64,000 bases of DNA, taken from positions 253,301 to 317,300 of the forward strand of contig NZ_BNBY01000006.1 in the NCBI RefSeq assembly GCF_014656195.1, in the 5' to 3' direction. The notes below the pieces were generated by a model, which was not told the origin of the DNA, did no database searches, and saw only the letters and a list, made by a program, of their open reading frames with translations. Positions 19,621 through 30,648 of the stretch are shown piece by piece; position 1 is the first letter of the stretch, and each line of letters begins with the position of its first letter. Both the position numbers and the translations under genes were made by a program. The stretch is from Kitasatospora xanthocidica. GTDB taxonomy: Bacteria > Actinomycetota > Actinomycetes > Streptomycetales > Streptomycetaceae.

Positions 19621-19655
19621 CGTACGGGCTCCCGTTTTTTGCGGGAGCCCGTACG
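19621..19655 (+). terminator. Terminator-like hairpin before rpoA
   Basis: Perfect 14-bp stem (19621-19634 with 19642-19655) with the T-run inside the 7-nt loop rather than after the stem. It probably reduces read-through from rpsK into rpoA. Confidence 0.75.
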
Positions 19656-19712
19656 CTTGGTCCTGTCGGCATCAAATAGTGGGTGCCGAAGACAACTGGA
19701 GGAACATCCCCC

Positions 19713-20735
19713 ATGCTTATCGCTCAGCGCCCCTCGCTGACCGAAGAGGTCGTCGACGAGTTCCGCTCGCGGTTCGTGATCGAGCCGCTGGAGCCGGGCT
19801 TCGGCTACACCCTCGGCAACTCCCTGCGCCGCACGCTCCTGTCGTCGATCCCGGGTGCCGCTGTCACCAGCATCCGCGTCGACGGCGTCCTGCACGAGTT
19901 CACCACCGTGCCGGGCGTCAAGGAGGACGTGACCGACCTCATCCTCAACATCAAGCAGCTGGTCGTCTCCTCGGAGCACGACGAGCCGGTCGTGATGTAC
20001 CTGCGCAAGCAGGGCCCGGGTGTCGTCACCGCCGCCGACATCGCCCCGCCGGCGGGTGTCGAGGTGCACAACCCGGAGCTGGTCCTCGCCACGCTGAACG
20101 GCAAGGGCAAGCTGGAGATGGAGCTGACCGTCGAGCGCGGTCGCGGCTACGTCTCCGCCGTCCAGAACAAGGCCTCCGGCCAGGAGATCGGCCGCATCCC
20201 GGTCGACTCGATCTACAGCCCCGTGCTGAAGGTCACCTACAAGGTCGAGGCCACCCGTGTCGAGCAGCGGACCGACTTCGACAAGCTGATCGTCGACGTC
20301 GAGACCAAGCCCGCCATGCGCCCGCGTGACGCCATGGCCTCGGCCGGCAAGACCCTGGTGGAGCTGTTCGGTCTCGCCCGCGAGCTGAACATCGACGCCG
20401 AGGGCATCGACATGGGCCCGTCCCCGACGGACGCCGCCCTGGCCGCCGACCTGGCGCTGCCGATCGAGGAGCTGGAGCTCACCGTTCGGTCGTACAACTG
20501 CCTCAAGCGCGAGGGCATCCACACCGTGGGTGAGCTCGTCGCCCGCTCCGAGGCCGACCTGCTCGACATCCGCAACTTCGGTGCGAAGTCGATCGACGAG
20601 GTCAAGGCGAAGCTGGCCGGCATGGGCCTGGCCCTCAAGGACAGCCCGCCCGGGTTCGACCCGACCGCCGCCGCCGACGCCTTCGGCGCCGACGACCTGG
20701 ACGACGCGGGTTACGCGGAGACCGAGCAGTACTGA
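19713..20735 (+). CDS. rpoA: RNA polymerase alpha subunit
   Basis: 340 residues from ATG 19713 ([12 protein letters not shown]) with CTGGAGGA upstream; a longer in-frame start at 19683 lacks this site. The N-terminal dimerisation domain has [20 protein letters not shown]. The C-terminal domain (about 250-320) has [29 protein letters not shown]. The tail is acidic and Ala-rich. It nucleates RNAP assembly and binds UP elements and activators. Confidence 0.98.
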   Translation: MLIAQRPSLTEEVVDEFRSRFVIEPLEPGFGYTLGNSLRRTLLSSIPGAAVTSIRVDGVLHEFTTVPGVKEDVTDLILNIKQLVVSSEHDEPVVMYLRKQGPGVVTAADIAPPAGVEVHNPELVLATLNGKGKLEMELTVERGRGYVSAVQNKASGQEIGRIPVDSIYSPVLKVTYKVEATRVEQRTDFDKLIVDVETKPAMRPRDAMASAGKTLVELFGLARELNIDAEGIDMGPSPTDAALAADLALPIEELELTVRSYNCLKREGIHTVGELVARSEADLLDIRNFGAKSIDEVKAKLAGMGLALKDSPPGFDPTAAADAFGADDLDDAGYAETEQY

Positions 20736-20743
20736 GTTTGGAC

Positions 20744-20767
20744 GGGGGCGGCCCTCGGGTCGCCCCC
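20744..20767 (+). terminator. Hairpin after rpoA
   Basis: GGGGGCG/CGCCCCC stem (20744-20750 with 20761-20767) just after the rpoA stop, 90 nt before rplQ. Likely a partial terminator. Confidence 0.6.
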
Positions 20768-20857
20768 TGTTCGATGAAAGAAAGCCGCCTGGGCACAGTG
20801 CACAGGCGCCCGCTCCGGTACCTGATACGGCCGGAGTCGGAGATTTAAGGAGCTACC

Positions 20858-21337
20858 ATGCCCCGTCCCGCGAAGGGTGCCCGCCTCGGCGGTGGCCCCC
20901 ACCACGAGCCGCTGCTGCTCGCCGGCCTCTGCCGCGAGCTCTTCCAGTACGGCCGCATCACCACGACCGAGGCCAAGGCCCGTCGGATGCGCCCGCTGGC
21001 GGAGAAGCTGATCACCAAGGCGAAGAAGGGCGACATCCACAACCGTCGCCTGGTGCGCAAGACCATCACCGACGTGTCGGTGCTGCACACCCTCTTCACC
21101 GAGATCGCGCCGCGCTACGAGAACCGCCCGGGTGGTTACACCCGTATCACCAAGATCGGTCCCCGTCGTGGCGACAACGCCCCGATGGCCGTGATCGAGC
21201 TGGTCGAGGCGCTCACCGTCGCGCAGAACGCCGTCGGCGAGGCCGAGGCCGCCACCAAGCGCGCCGTCAAGGAGGCCGACGAGGCCGCCGCCGTCGAGAC
21301 CAAGGCCGACGAGGCCGAGGCCGCCGAGCAGGCCTGA
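20858..21337 (+). CDS. rplQ: 50S ribosomal protein L17
   Basis: 159 residues from ATG 20858 with AAGGAG upstream. [41 protein letters not shown] is L17-like. The last 40 residues are an acidic Ala/Glu-rich extension seen in other Streptomyces-type L17 proteins. End of the alpha block. Confidence 0.97.
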   Translation: MPRPAKGARLGGGPHHEPLLLAGLCRELFQYGRITTTEAKARRMRPLAEKLITKAKKGDIHNRRLVRKTITDVSVLHTLFTEIAPRYENRPGGYTRITKIGPRRGDNAPMAVIELVEALTVAQNAVGEAEAATKRAVKEADEAAAVETKADEAEAAEQA

Positions 21338-21354
21338 CGCCTCTAGGTGTTCCG

Positions 21355-21390
21355 CGGGCCCGTTTCCCCACTGGTGGGGGAGCGGGCCCG
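21355..21390 (+). terminator. Terminator after rplQ
   Basis: Stem CGGGCCCG...CGGGCCCG with an inner CCCCAC/GTGGGG stem, spanning 21355-21390, 17 nt after the rplQ stop. Confidence 0.85.
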
Positions 21391-21419
21391 TTCCTCATCC
21401 CCGGGAGATGTGAGAAGCA

Positions 21420-22376
21420 GTGGTCAACGATTGCGCCGAGCAGCCGCCGGTGAAGGACGGCCCGGCCGACGGGTACGTCCGGGTCCGGCTCGACCTCGCC
21501 TACCAGGGCGCCGAGTTCTCCGGCTGGGCCCGGCAGAAGGGCGGCCGGCGGACGGTCCAGGAGGAGATTGAGACCGCGCTGCAGATCGTCACCCGCAGCC
21601 CCGAGCTGTTCCCGCTGACCGTGGCCGGCCGCACCGACGCCGGGGTGCACGCCCGCGGCCAGGTCGCGCACGTCGACCTGCCGGCCGAGCTGTGGGAGGC
21701 GCACCGGGAGAAGCTGCTGCGCCGGCTGGCCGGCCGGCTCCCCGGGGACGTCCGGATCTACCGGGTCGGCGAGGCGCCGGCCGGGTTCGACGCCCGCTTC
21801 TCGGCGGTCTGGCGCCGGTACGCGTACCGGGTCGCCGACCACCCGGGCGGGGTGGACCCGCTGCTGCGCGGCCACGTGCTCTGGCACGACCGGCCGCTGG
21901 ACGTCGACCGGATGAACGAGGCGGCGAAGCTGCTGCTCGGCGAGCACGACTTCGCCGCGTACTGCAAGAAGCGCGAGGGCGCGACGACCATCCGCACCCT
22001 GCTGGAGCTGCACTGGGACCGCGTCCCGGTGGACTCCTACGCGGCCCAGGAGGGCTCGCTGGCGGTCGCCACCGTCCGGGCCGACGCCTTCTGCCACAAC
22101 ATGGTCCGGGCGCTGGTCGGCGCGATGCTGCTGGTCGGCGACGGGCACCGGCCGGTGGAGTTCCCCGGCGAGGTGCTGGCCGGCGGGGTGCGCAACTCCG
22201 CCGTCAACGTGATCCGGCCGTACGGGCTGACGCTGGAGGAGGTCGGCTACCCGCCGGACGACCAGCTGGCCGAGCGGAACCGGGCGGCCCGCCGGATGCG
22301 CACCCTTCCGGGCCAACCGGCCGTGTCCCGGGGGGAGCCCGGCGCCGGGTCGGGGGAGCCGGAGGCCGCATCCTAA
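21420..22376 (+). CDS. truA: tRNA pseudouridine(38-40) synthase TruA
   Basis: 318 residues from GTG 21420. The catalytic Asp is in [33 protein letters not shown] and [17 protein letters not shown] are further TruA motifs. It makes pseudouridine at tRNA positions 38-40. Length exceeds the bacterial norm because of a Pro/Glu-rich C-terminal tail. It follows rplQ, a common neighbour. Confidence 0.96.
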   Translation: MVNDCAEQPPVKDGPADGYVRVRLDLAYQGAEFSGWARQKGGRRTVQEEIETALQIVTRSPELFPLTVAGRTDAGVHARGQVAHVDLPAELWEAHREKLLRRLAGRLPGDVRIYRVGEAPAGFDARFSAVWRRYAYRVADHPGGVDPLLRGHVLWHDRPLDVDRMNEAAKLLLGEHDFAAYCKKREGATTIRTLLELHWDRVPVDSYAAQEGSLAVATVRADAFCHNMVRALVGAMLLVGDGHRPVEFPGEVLAGGVRNSAVNVIRPYGLTLEEVGYPPDDQLAERNRAARRMRTLPGQPAVSRGEPGAGSGEPEAAS

Positions 22377-22418
22377 ATCGGTTTTGGCCCTGCGCGTCGG
22401 CTTGGGACAATCGCTCCC

Positions 22419-24077
<1,659 letters not shown>

Positions 24078-24116
24078 GCGGCGGGCGGGCCGCCGATGGT
24101 GGACGCCCGGGCATTT

Positions 24117-24145
24117 TTGACCGACCCGGGCCCTGCCGGTAACCT
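24117..24145 (+). promoter_or_regulatory. Promoter of rplM-rpsI
   Basis: TTGACC (24117-24122) and TAACCT (24140-24145), 17-bp spacing. Transcription would start near 24152, leaving a leader of about 168 nt before rplM. Confidence 0.75.
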
Positions 24146-24319
24146 GGACGCTTGATGTGCGTATTGGCTCGCTCTATCTCACGTGAGAGGTCGGTACGCC
24201 GGAGACATCAGGTCGTCGACCAGCGGTCATCCTTGAATTGCGTCCAAGGCTGATCAGGCTGCTCTTCCGTCCCGGTGCTCCTGTCAGGACTCACTCACTG
24301 AAAAGCGAAGGCTACGACC

Positions 24320-24763
24320 GTGCGTACGTACAGCCCCAAGCCCGGCGACGTCCAGCGTCAGTGGCACGTCATCGACGCGACCGACGTCGTGCTCGGCCGC
24401 CTGGCTTCCCAGGCCGCCAACCTCCTCCGGGGCAAGCACAAGGCGATCTACGCGCCGCACGTTGACACTGGTGACTTCGTCATCATCATCAACGCCGACA
24501 AGGTGCACCTGTCCGGTAACAAGAAGACCCAGAAGCTGGCCTACCGCCACTCGGGCTTCCCGGGCGGTCTGCGCTCGGTGCGCTACGACGACCTGCTGGC
24601 GAACAACCCGGAGAAGGCCGTCGAGAAGGCCATCAAGGGCATGATCCCCAAGAACAGCCTGGGCCGTCAGATGCTCTCCAAGCTGAAGGTCTACTCGGGC
24701 GACCAGCACCCCCACGCTGCCCAGCAGCCGGTGCCGTTCGAGATCACCCAGGTCGCGCAGTAA
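24320..24763 (+). CDS. rplM: 50S ribosomal protein L13
   Basis: 147 residues from GTG 24320 with GAAGGC upstream. [19 protein letters not shown] and [19 protein letters not shown] are L13 signatures. Early 50S assembly protein, co-transcribed with rpsI (45-nt gap). Confidence 0.98.
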   Translation: MRTYSPKPGDVQRQWHVIDATDVVLGRLASQAANLLRGKHKAIYAPHVDTGDFVIIINADKVHLSGNKKTQKLAYRHSGFPGGLRSVRYDDLLANNPEKAVEKAIKGMIPKNSLGRQMLSKLKVYSGDQHPHAAQQPVPFEITQVAQ

Positions 24764-24808
24764 TTCGGCCACCAAGCCCCCCAACACTGAAAAGAGCTGA
24801 GGAACACC

Positions 24809-25318
24809 GTGGCCGAGACCACTGAAACCCTTGAGGTCGACTTCGACGAGGCCGTTGAGGCCGTCGAGGGCGAGTACACCTCCGAGGAGAGCTACACCTC
24901 CGAGTCCCTGGCCGGCCGCTTCGGCGAGGCCACCCCGGGCGCCGGCCTGGGCCGTCGCAAGGAGGCGATCGCCCGCGTGCGCATCGTCCCCGGCACCGGC
25001 CAGTGGAAGATCAACGGTCGCACCCTCGAGGGTTACTTCCCCAACAAGGTGCACCAGCAGACCGTGAACGAGCCCTTCAAGCTCCTCGAGCTGGACGGTC
25101 GTTACGACGTCGTCGCCCGCATCAGCGGTGGCGGCGTGTCCGGCCAGGCCTACGCGCTGCGCCTCGGCGTCGCCCGTGCCCTGAACGAGGCCGACGTGGA
25201 CAACAACCGCGGCGCGCTGAAGAAGGCCGGCTTCCTGACCCGTGACGCCCGCGCCGTCGAGCGCAAGAAGGCCGGTCTCAAGAAGGCCCGCAAGGCGCCG
25301 CAGTACAGCAAGCGCTAA
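24809..25318 (+). CDS. rpsI: 30S ribosomal protein S9
   Basis: 169 residues from GTG 24809 with GAGGAAC upstream. An acidic N-terminal extension of about 45 residues precedes the S9 core ([23 protein letters not shown]) and the invariant C-terminal SKR that reaches P-site tRNA. The extension is usual in actinomycetes. Confidence 0.98.
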   Translation: MAETTETLEVDFDEAVEAVEGEYTSEESYTSESLAGRFGEATPGAGLGRRKEAIARVRIVPGTGQWKINGRTLEGYFPNKVHQQTVNEPFKLLELDGRYDVVARISGGGVSGQAYALRLGVARALNEADVDNNRGALKKAGFLTRDARAVERKKAGLKKARKAPQYSKR

Positions 25319-25325
25319 TCGCGTC

Positions 25326-25408
25326 CCAGGGGGTGCGGTCCGCCCTGGCGGCGCATCCCCTGGTTGTGCGAAACCGTCGCCCCGGAGTACCACGTGTACT
25401 CCGGGGCG
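25326..25408 (+). terminator. Tandem terminator hairpins after rpsI
   Basis: Two stems in the rpsI-glmM gap: 25326-25337 with 25352-25363 (12 bp, one G-U), and a perfect 13-bp stem 25378-25390 with 25396-25408 (loop CACGT). Confidence 0.8.
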
Positions 25409-25486
25409 ACGTGTTCCCCGGCTACTGTGCGGCGGTCGGGGCTCTTCGGTTGGGTTCCGAGCAGTGGTGTGATGGAGGACGGGACA

Positions 25487-26851
25487 GTGGGACGACTCTT
25501 CGGTACGGACGGCGTACGCGGGGTGGCCAACGAAGGACTGACGGCGGAGCTCGCGCTCGGGCTGTCCGTCGCGGCGGCGCACGTGCTCGGCGAGGCCGGC
25601 GCCTTCGAGGGCCACCGGCCGGTCGCGGTGGTCGGCCGCGACCCGCGTGCCTCGGGCGAGTTCCTGGAGGCCGCCGTCATCGCCGGTCTGGCGAGTGCCG
25701 GAGTCGACGTCCTGCGGGTCGGCGTCCTGCCCACCCCGGCCGTGGCGTACCTCACCGGCGCGCTCGGCGCCGACTTCGGCGTGATGCTGTCCGCCAGCCA
25801 CAACGCCATGCCGGACAACGGCATCAAGTTCCTCGCCCGCGGCGGCCACAAGCTGGACGACCGCATCGAGGACGCGATCGAGTCCCACTACCGCAAGCAC
25901 ACGCTCGGCGAGGAGGACTGGAAGCGCCCGACCGGCGCCGCCGTCGGCCGCGTCCGCGAGTACACCGAGGGCTTCGACAAGTACGTCGCCCACCTGATCG
26001 GCGTGCTGCCCAACCGCCTGGACGGCGTCAAGGTCGTCATCGACGGCGCCCACGGCGCGGCCGCCTACGTCGCCCCCGAGGCCTTCGCCCGGGCCGGCGC
26101 CGAGGTCGTCCACACCCTGGGGGCCGAGCCCACCGGCCTCAACATCAACGACGGCGTCGGCTCCACCCACCTGGACCGGCTGCGCACCGCGATGAAGGAG
26201 TACAAGGCCGACCTCGGCATCGCCCTGGACGGCGACGCCGACCGCTGCCTGGCCGCCGACGCCGACGGCGACGAGGTCGACGGCGACCAGATCATCGCCA
26301 TCCTCGCGGTCGCCATGAAGGAGGCCGGCACCCTGCGCGGCAACACCGCGGTGGCCACCGTGATGTCCAACCTCGGCTTCAAGCTGGCGATGGAGCGCGA
26401 GGGCATCGAGCTGGTGGAGACCGCCGTCGGCGACCGCTACGTGCTGGAGGCCATGAAGGAGCACGGCTTCGCCCTGGGCGGTGAGCAGTCCGGCCACGTC
26501 ATCCTGCTGGACCACGCCACCACCGGCGACGGCACCCTGACCGGCCTGATGCTGGGCGCCCGGCTGGCCGCCACCAAGCAGCCGCTGGCCGACCTGGCCG
26601 CCGTGATGACCCGGCTGCCGCAGGTCCTGATCAACGTCAAGGGCGTCGACAAGTCCCGGGTGAGGACCAGCACCGAGCTGGCCGCGGCCGTCGCCGGGGC
26701 CGAGGCCGAACTGGGCTCCACCGGCCGGGTGCTGCTGCGCCCGTCGGGCACCGAGCCGCTGGTCCGGGTGATGGTCGAGGCCGCCGACGCGGCGCAGGCC
26801 GACGCGGTCGCGCGCAAGCTCGCCGAGGCCGTCAGCACCCACCTGGGCTGA
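25487..26851 (+). CDS. glmM: Phosphoglucosamine mutase
   Basis: 454 residues from GTG 25487 with GGAGG at 25474-25478; earlier in-frame starts fall in the terminator hairpins. [15 protein letters not shown], active-site phosphoserine loop SASHN (about 102-106), metal loop DGDADR and sugar-binding GEQSGH and RPSGTEP are all present. It converts glucosamine-6-P to glucosamine-1-P for UDP-GlcNAc. It works with glmS 1.2 kb downstream. Confidence 0.97.
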   Translation: MGRLFGTDGVRGVANEGLTAELALGLSVAAAHVLGEAGAFEGHRPVAVVGRDPRASGEFLEAAVIAGLASAGVDVLRVGVLPTPAVAYLTGALGADFGVMLSASHNAMPDNGIKFLARGGHKLDDRIEDAIESHYRKHTLGEEDWKRPTGAAVGRVREYTEGFDKYVAHLIGVLPNRLDGVKVVIDGAHGAAAYVAPEAFARAGAEVVHTLGAEPTGLNINDGVGSTHLDRLRTAMKEYKADLGIALDGDADRCLAADADGDEVDGDQIIAILAVAMKEAGTLRGNTAVATVMSNLGFKLAMEREGIELVETAVGDRYVLEAMKEHGFALGGEQSGHVILLDHATTGDGTLTGLMLGARLAATKQPLADLAAVMTRLPQVLINVKGVDKSRVRTSTELAAAVAGAEAELGSTGRVLLRPSGTEPLVRVMVEAADAAQADAVARKLAEAVSTHLG

Positions 26852-26877
26852 GGCCGGCCGGGCGCGCCGCCCACCGT

Positions 26878-26919
26878 GTGACGAAGGCCCCCGCCGAGCT
26901 CGGCGGGGGCCTTCGTCAC
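26878..26919. terminator. Bidirectional terminator, glmM/coaA
   Basis: A 42-bp perfect palindrome (21-bp arms centred on GAGCTC) between the convergent glmM and coaA stop codons. Confidence 0.92.
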
Positions 26920-26927
26920 GTCGTGGT

Positions 26928-27923
26928 TCAGAGCTTGCGCAGCAGCGCCCGGCGGACCTTGTGGTCCGCGCCCTTCTGCAGGATCAGGGTGGCCCGGCCG
27001 CGGGTCGGCAGCACGTTCTCCAGCAGGTTGGGCTTGTTGATGGTGCGCCAGACCTGTCGGCCGTACTCCATCGCCTCCTCCTCCGGCACCTCGGTGAAGC
27101 GGCGGAAGTAGGAGTTCGGGTCCTGGAAGGCGGTTTGCCGCAGCTTGCGGAACCGGTCCAGGTACCAGTGCTCGATGTCGTCGGTACGGGCGTCGACGTA
27201 GATCGAGAAGTCGAAGTAGTCGGCCACCGCGAGGCGGGTGCGGCCGTCGCTGCCGGGCAGGGCCGGCTGGAGCACGTTCAGGCCCTCGACGATCAGGATG
27301 TCCGGGCGCTCCACGGTCAGCCGCTGGTCCGGCACGATGTCGTACACCAGGTGCGAGTAGACCGGCGCGCTGACGCTCTCCTTGCCCGCCTTCACGTCCG
27401 CGACGAAGCGCATCAGCGCCCGGCGGTCGTACGACTCGGGGAAGCCCTTGCGGGCCATCAGGCCGCGGCGGCGCAGCTCGGCGTTGGGGAGCAGGAAGCC
27501 GTCGGTGGTGACCAGTTCGACCCGGGGGTGCTCCGGCCAGCGGGCGAGCAGCGCCTGGAGGAGGCGCGCGGTGGTGGACTTGCCGACGGCCACGGAGCCG
27601 GCCACGCCGATGATGAACGGGGTCCGGGTGCGCTCGGTGTCCGGGGTGTCCAGGAAGGTGCCCAGGGTGCCGCGCAGCTCGTGCGTGGCGTGGATGTACA
27701 GGTTCAGCAGCCGGGACAGCGGCAGGTAGACGTCACGGACCTCGTCGAGGTCGAGGGCGGTGCCGAGGCCGCGCAGCCGCTCGACCTCCTCGGCCGTCAG
27801 CGGCAGCGGCGTACGCTCGCGCAGCGCGCTCCACTCGGCCCGGCTGAGGTCAACGTAGGGGGACGGTGACGGGCCGGGCGTGGCGGCGCCCCGCGTACAG
27901 AGTTCGGTCAGCACATGCTCCAT
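26928..27923 (-). CDS. coaA: Type I pantothenate kinase
   Basis: 331 residues from ATG 27923. P-loop GSVAVGKST at 109-117, [17 protein letters not shown] and [10 protein letters not shown] are CoaA motifs. It phosphorylates pantothenate as the first step of CoA synthesis. No Shine-Dalgarno is visible; a GTG three codons in is the alternative. It is divergent from glmS. Confidence 0.96.
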   Translation of the reverse strand: MEHVLTELCTRGAATPGPSPSPYVDLSRAEWSALRERTPLPLTAEEVERLRGLGTALDLDEVRDVYLPLSRLLNLYIHATHELRGTLGTFLDTPDTERTRTPFIIGVAGSVAVGKSTTARLLQALLARWPEHPRVELVTTDGFLLPNAELRRRGLMARKGFPESYDRRALMRFVADVKAGKESVSAPVYSHLVYDIVPDQRLTVERPDILIVEGLNVLQPALPGSDGRTRLAVADYFDFSIYVDARTDDIEHWYLDRFRKLRQTAFQDPNSYFRRFTEVPEEEAMEYGRQVWRTINKPNLLENVLPTRGRATLILQKGADHKVRRALLRKL

Positions 27924-28022
27924 TGTGAGCCGTAGCGGCGTTCACGGTGGTTGTGGTGTCGGTCACGCAGCGTTCGCGGGAGGGGGGAATACGGCCACAG
28001 AACCGCCCTTATGCTGGCACGC

Positions 28023-29879
28023 ATGTGCGGAATTGTTGGATACGTGGGCGCGCAGTCCGCCCTCGACGTAGTAATCGCAGGCCTGCAGCGCCTGGAGTAC
28101 CGGGGTTACGACTCGGCCGGTGTCGCGGTGCAGGTTCAGGACTCGGACGGGCAGTGGAGCCTGTCCACGGACAAGCGGGCCGGGAAGCTCGCCAACCTCC
28201 AGAAGTCGCTCGCCGAGAACCCTCTGCCCGGCGGCACCACCGGCATCGGCCACACGCGCTGGGCCACCCACGGCGGCCCGACGGACGCCAACGCCCACCC
28301 GCACCTGGACGACGACCAGCGTGTCGCCGTGGTGCACAACGGCATCATCGAGAACTTCGCCCAGCTGCGCGCCGAGATCGCCGAGCGCGGCCACACCCTC
28401 CGGTCCGAGACCGACACCGAGGTCGTCGCCCACCTGCTGGGCGAGGCCTACCAGGGCGACCTCGCCGAGGCCATGCGCGTGGTGTGCCGTCAGCTGGAGG
28501 GCGCCTTCACCCTCGTCGCGGTGCACGCCGACGCCCCGGACGTCGTCGTGGGCGCCCGTCGCAACTCGCCGCTGGTCGTCGGCCGCGGTGAGGGCGAGAA
28601 CTTCCTCGCCTCGGACGTCGCCGCCTTCATCGCGCACACCCGCGAGGCGATCGAGCTGGGCCAGGACCAGGTCGTCGAGCTGCGCCGGGAGGGCGTGACC
28701 GTTACCAACTTCGACGGCACCCCGGCCGACGTGCGCGAGTACCACGTCGACTGGGACGCCTCCGCCGCCGAGAAGGGCGGCTACGACTACTTCATGCTCA
28801 AGGAGATCGCCGAGCAGCCGAAGGCCGTCGCCGACACCCTCCTCGGCCGGATCGGCACCGACGGCCGGCTCACCCTCGACGAGCTGCGGATCTCCGACGC
28901 CGACCTGCGGTCGGTCGACAAGGTCGTCATCGTCGCCTGCGGCACCGCGTTCCACGCGGGCATGATCGCCAAGTACGCGATCGAGCACTGGACCCGCATC
29001 CCCTGCGAGGTCGAGGTCGCCTCGGAGTTCCGCTACCGCGACCCGATCATGGGCCCGGGCACGCTGGTCATCGCCATCTCGCAGTCCGGCGAGACCATGG
29101 ACACCCTGATGGCCCTGCGGCACGCCCGCGAGCAGGGCGCCAAGGTGCTGGCGATCTGCAACACCAACGGCTCCACCATCCCGCGCGAGTCGGACGCCGT
29201 GCTGTACACGCACGCCGGCCCCGAGGTCGCGGTCGCCTCCACCAAGGCGTTCCTGACCCAGCTGGTCGCCTGCTACCTGGTCGCCCTCTACCTGGGCCAG
29301 GTGCGCGGCACCAAGTGGGGCGACGAGATCTTCGCCGTCATCAAGGAGCTCGGCGACGCGCCCAAGCAGCTGGAGCAGGTCCTGGAGACCATGGAGCCGG
29401 TGCGCGAGCTGGCCCGCTCGCTGGCCGACGCCCGCTCGGTGCTGTTCCTCGGCCGTCACGTCGGCTTCCCGGTGGCCCTGGAGGGCGCGCTCAAGCTCAA
29501 GGAGCTGGCGTACATGCACGCCGAGGGCTTCGCGGCGGGCGAGCTCAAGCACGGCCCGATCGCGCTGATCGAGGAGGGGCTGCCGGTCGTGGTGGTCGTG
29601 CCCTCGCCGCGCGGCCGGTCGATCCTGCACGACAAGATCGTCTCCAACATCCAGGAGATCCGGGCCCGCGGTGCCCGCACGATCGTCATCGCGGAGGAGG
29701 GCGACGAGACCGTCGCGCCGTACGCGGACCACCTGATCCGCATCCCGGTCACCCCGACCCTGCTCCAGCCGCTGGTCTCCACCGTCCCGCTGCAGGTCTT
29801 CGCCTGCGAGCTGGCCACGGCCAAGGGCCACGAGGTCGACCAGCCGCGCAACCTGGCGAAGTCGGTCACCGTCGAGTAG
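28023..29879 (+). CDS. glmS: Glutamine-fructose-6-phosphate aminotransferase
   Basis: 618 residues. The start must be ATG 28023 because Cys2 (MCGIVGYVG) becomes the N-terminal nucleophile of the glutaminase domain. Two SIS isomerase domains follow, with SQSGETMDT and the C-terminal PRNLAKSVTVE. It makes glucosamine-6-P from Fru-6-P and Gln. There is no Shine-Dalgarno; TATGCT at 28010-28015 is placed as a -10 box for a leaderless transcript. No ribozyme-type leader is present. Confidence 0.97.
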   Translation: MCGIVGYVGAQSALDVVIAGLQRLEYRGYDSAGVAVQVQDSDGQWSLSTDKRAGKLANLQKSLAENPLPGGTTGIGHTRWATHGGPTDANAHPHLDDDQRVAVVHNGIIENFAQLRAEIAERGHTLRSETDTEVVAHLLGEAYQGDLAEAMRVVCRQLEGAFTLVAVHADAPDVVVGARRNSPLVVGRGEGENFLASDVAAFIAHTREAIELGQDQVVELRREGVTVTNFDGTPADVREYHVDWDASAAEKGGYDYFMLKEIAEQPKAVADTLLGRIGTDGRLTLDELRISDADLRSVDKVVIVACGTAFHAGMIAKYAIEHWTRIPCEVEVASEFRYRDPIMGPGTLVIAISQSGETMDTLMALRHAREQGAKVLAICNTNGSTIPRESDAVLYTHAGPEVAVASTKAFLTQLVACYLVALYLGQVRGTKWGDEIFAVIKELGDAPKQLEQVLETMEPVRELARSLADARSVLFLGRHVGFPVALEGALKLKELAYMHAEGFAAGELKHGPIALIEEGLPVVVVVPSPRGRSILHDKIVSNIQEIRARGARTIVIAEEGDETVAPYADHLIRIPVTPTLLQPLVSTVPLQVFACELATAKGHEVDQPRNLAKSVTVE

Positions 29880-29895
29880 TCGCTCGCCGTCCGGC

Positions 29896-29938
29896 ACGGC
29901 GTCCCTGCGGTGGCTGCGTCCTACCGCAGGGGCGCCGT
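29896..29938. terminator. Bidirectional terminator, glmS/Uma2 gene
   Basis: Stem ACGGCG (29896-29901) plus CCCTGCGGT (29903-29911) pairing with ACCGCAGGG (29923-29931) and CGCCGT (29933-29938). It overlaps the 3' end of the opposed gene. Confidence 0.8.
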
Positions 29939-30478
29939 GTCGAGCGTGAAGGAGAACGGGGCGGGGAGGTCGATCGGCTTACCGAACTCGACCCTGGTTT
30001 GAGTGACGTAGTCCTCGCCCTGGGGGTTGGTGAACAGGGTGATCATTCCGTCGGTGCGATCGATCAGCAGGTAACAGGGGATTCCCGCTGCGGCGTAGCC
30101 CCTGCGCTTGGGCTCGCGGTCCTTGTGCGGGTCGATCGAGGTGACCTCGAAGACGAGTAGGACGCCCTCCGTCGGGGCCCAGGAATCCAGATGGTCGAAG
30201 TGGTCGGCTGGGACGACCGTGCCATCGGGGATGAACCGACCCTTCGGTGTGATCAAGCCCTTGACACCGGCGATGTCCAGATCGATCGCGGCGCTCCGGA
30301 AGAATTGCTTGGCGAGCTTCGAGACCGCGCCCTCGTGCTGTCCGTCTGGTGGCGGTGTCACGACGATCGCTCCTTCGATGAATTCGGCCTTGCTGCCCAG
30401 CGGGGTGTCCAGCTTCAGAAACGCCTGGAGGAGGCTGTCCTCGCCCAGCGGGTGCTCGACTGCCGGCATGGCGACCAT
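29921..30478 (-). CDS. Uma2 family (PD-(D/E)XK-like) putative endonuclease
   Basis: 185 residues from ATG 30478 with GGAGG and GAAGGG upstream. KAEFIEGAIVVTPPPDGQHE, FIPDGTVVP, LVFEVTSIDPHKDREPKRRGYAAAGIPCYLLID match the Uma2/DUF820 family, with Glu/Asp and Lys candidates for a restriction-like nuclease core. The family is multicopy in Streptomyces and its role is unknown. Codon use is less GC-biased than in neighbours, hinting at acquisition. It sits between glmS and nnr, where acpS is often found in related genomes. Confidence 0.85.
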   Translation of the reverse strand: MVAMPAVEHPLGEDSLLQAFLKLDTPLGSKAEFIEGAIVVTPPPDGQHEGAVSKLAKQFFRSAAIDLDIAGVKGLITPKGRFIPDGTVVPADHFDHLDSWAPTEGVLLVFEVTSIDPHKDREPKRRGYAAAGIPCYLLIDRTDGMITLFTNPQGEDYVTQTRVEFGKPIDLPAPFSFTLDTAPLR

Positions 30479-30648
30479 GGCCCTTCTCCCTCCTGCTGGT
30501 CTGTGCCGAGCGACAAAGTAGGCGTACGGACCGGAGCCGGTGGGGGATCGAAGTGGGTGTCACTCGAAAGTGTGCCGCAGGGCCGGGTCCCGTGGGGCGG
30601 TGACGCGGGCTAGCGTCGTCGGTACGTCGACGGCCGGAGGAGCCCGCC

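Noticed and set aside
27961..28022. glmS ribozyme/riboswitch upstream of glmS
   Set aside because: The region is too short and has no recognisable ribozyme core, and the gene appears leaderless.
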